Origin: Pseudomonadota bacterium
Lineage (GTDB): Bacteria; Pseudomonadota; Gammaproteobacteria; Steroidobacterales; Steroidobacteraceae
Assembly (NCBI GenBank): GCA_021850555.1
Contig: JAJZLX010000209.1
Location: forward strand, 1-5,572
Direction of reading: 5' to 3'
DNA: 5,572 nucleotides
Made by a program: the position numbers and the translations under genes. The notes beneath the pieces were generated by a model. It was given only the letters and a program-made list of their open reading frames with translations, had not been told where the DNA came from and searched no databases. Shown here piece after piece: positions 5,555 through 5,572 of the stretch. Within the stretch, counting starts at the first letter, position 1. Every line of letters starts with the position of its first letter.

Positions 5555-5572
5555 ATGGCGCTCTGGGAATCG
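5555..5572 (+). CDS. 5' end of an unidentified gene following the ACP, cut by the window edge
   Basis: An ATG 4 nt after the ACP stop opens MALWES and runs off the window. The sequence AGTAGG across the ACP stop (5545-5550) could serve as its ribosome binding site, consistent with coupling to the ACP. Six codons are too few to name the protein; an AMP-forming acyl ligase is a guess based on how such ACP genes are often arranged. Confidence 0.5.

Noticed and set aside
5029..5556. Minus-strand open frame of 175 codons
   Set aside because: Antisense to the ACP gene; its N-terminal half is merely the reverse of ACP codons.

Overview
The window is a piece of a GC-rich proteobacterial genome carrying part of an exopolysaccharide (EPS) production locus. 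The assignment rests on four gene families: a Wzy/WaaL/ExoQ-type polymerase or ligase, an EpsG-like bacterial tyrosine kinase (BY-kinase), a DUF6492-type glycosyltransferase-like protein, and a stand-alone acyl carrier protein. The EpsG-like architecture is best known to me from betaproteobacterial EPS/exosortase loci, but the sequence alone does not settle alpha versus beta.

Layout, left to right. (1) Positions 1-1004, minus strand: a clan-A glycoside hydrolase related to families annotated as alpha-L-arabinofuranosidase (GH51/GH39-like). Its 3' end lies beyond the left edge. The catalytic part reads cleanly, but a lipoprotein-type signal sequence upstream sits in a different frame, so the 5' end appears to carry one or two frameshifts. 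(2) 1005-1182: a short divergent control region with two perfect palindromes. (3) 1183-2604, plus strand: a multi-pass O-antigen-ligase/polymerase family protein. (4) 2605-2853: a convergent gap without a convincing gene. (5) 2854-3705 and 3714-4643, minus strand: a two-gene unit of EpsG-like kinase followed 8 nt later by a DUF6492 protein with a DxD motif. A strong Shine-Dalgarno sequence precedes not the kinase itself but a 24-codon mini-ORF whose stop overlaps the kinase ATG. (6) 4715-5310: about 600 bp of divergent intergenic DNA with several palindromes. (7) 5311-5550, plus strand: an acyl carrier protein, followed after 4 nt by the first six codons of another gene that runs off the right edge.

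How the parts may work together (inference): the DUF6492 protein could act in building or modifying the repeat unit at the cytoplasmic side, the membrane protein polymerises or ligates undecaprenyl-linked units, and the EpsG-like kinase controls chain length or export together with a Wzz-like partner not present here. The exported lipoprotein hydrolase trims or processes the polymer, and the ACP with its downstream partner supplies an activated acyl group. No mobile element, CRISPR array, tRNA or rRNA was seen.
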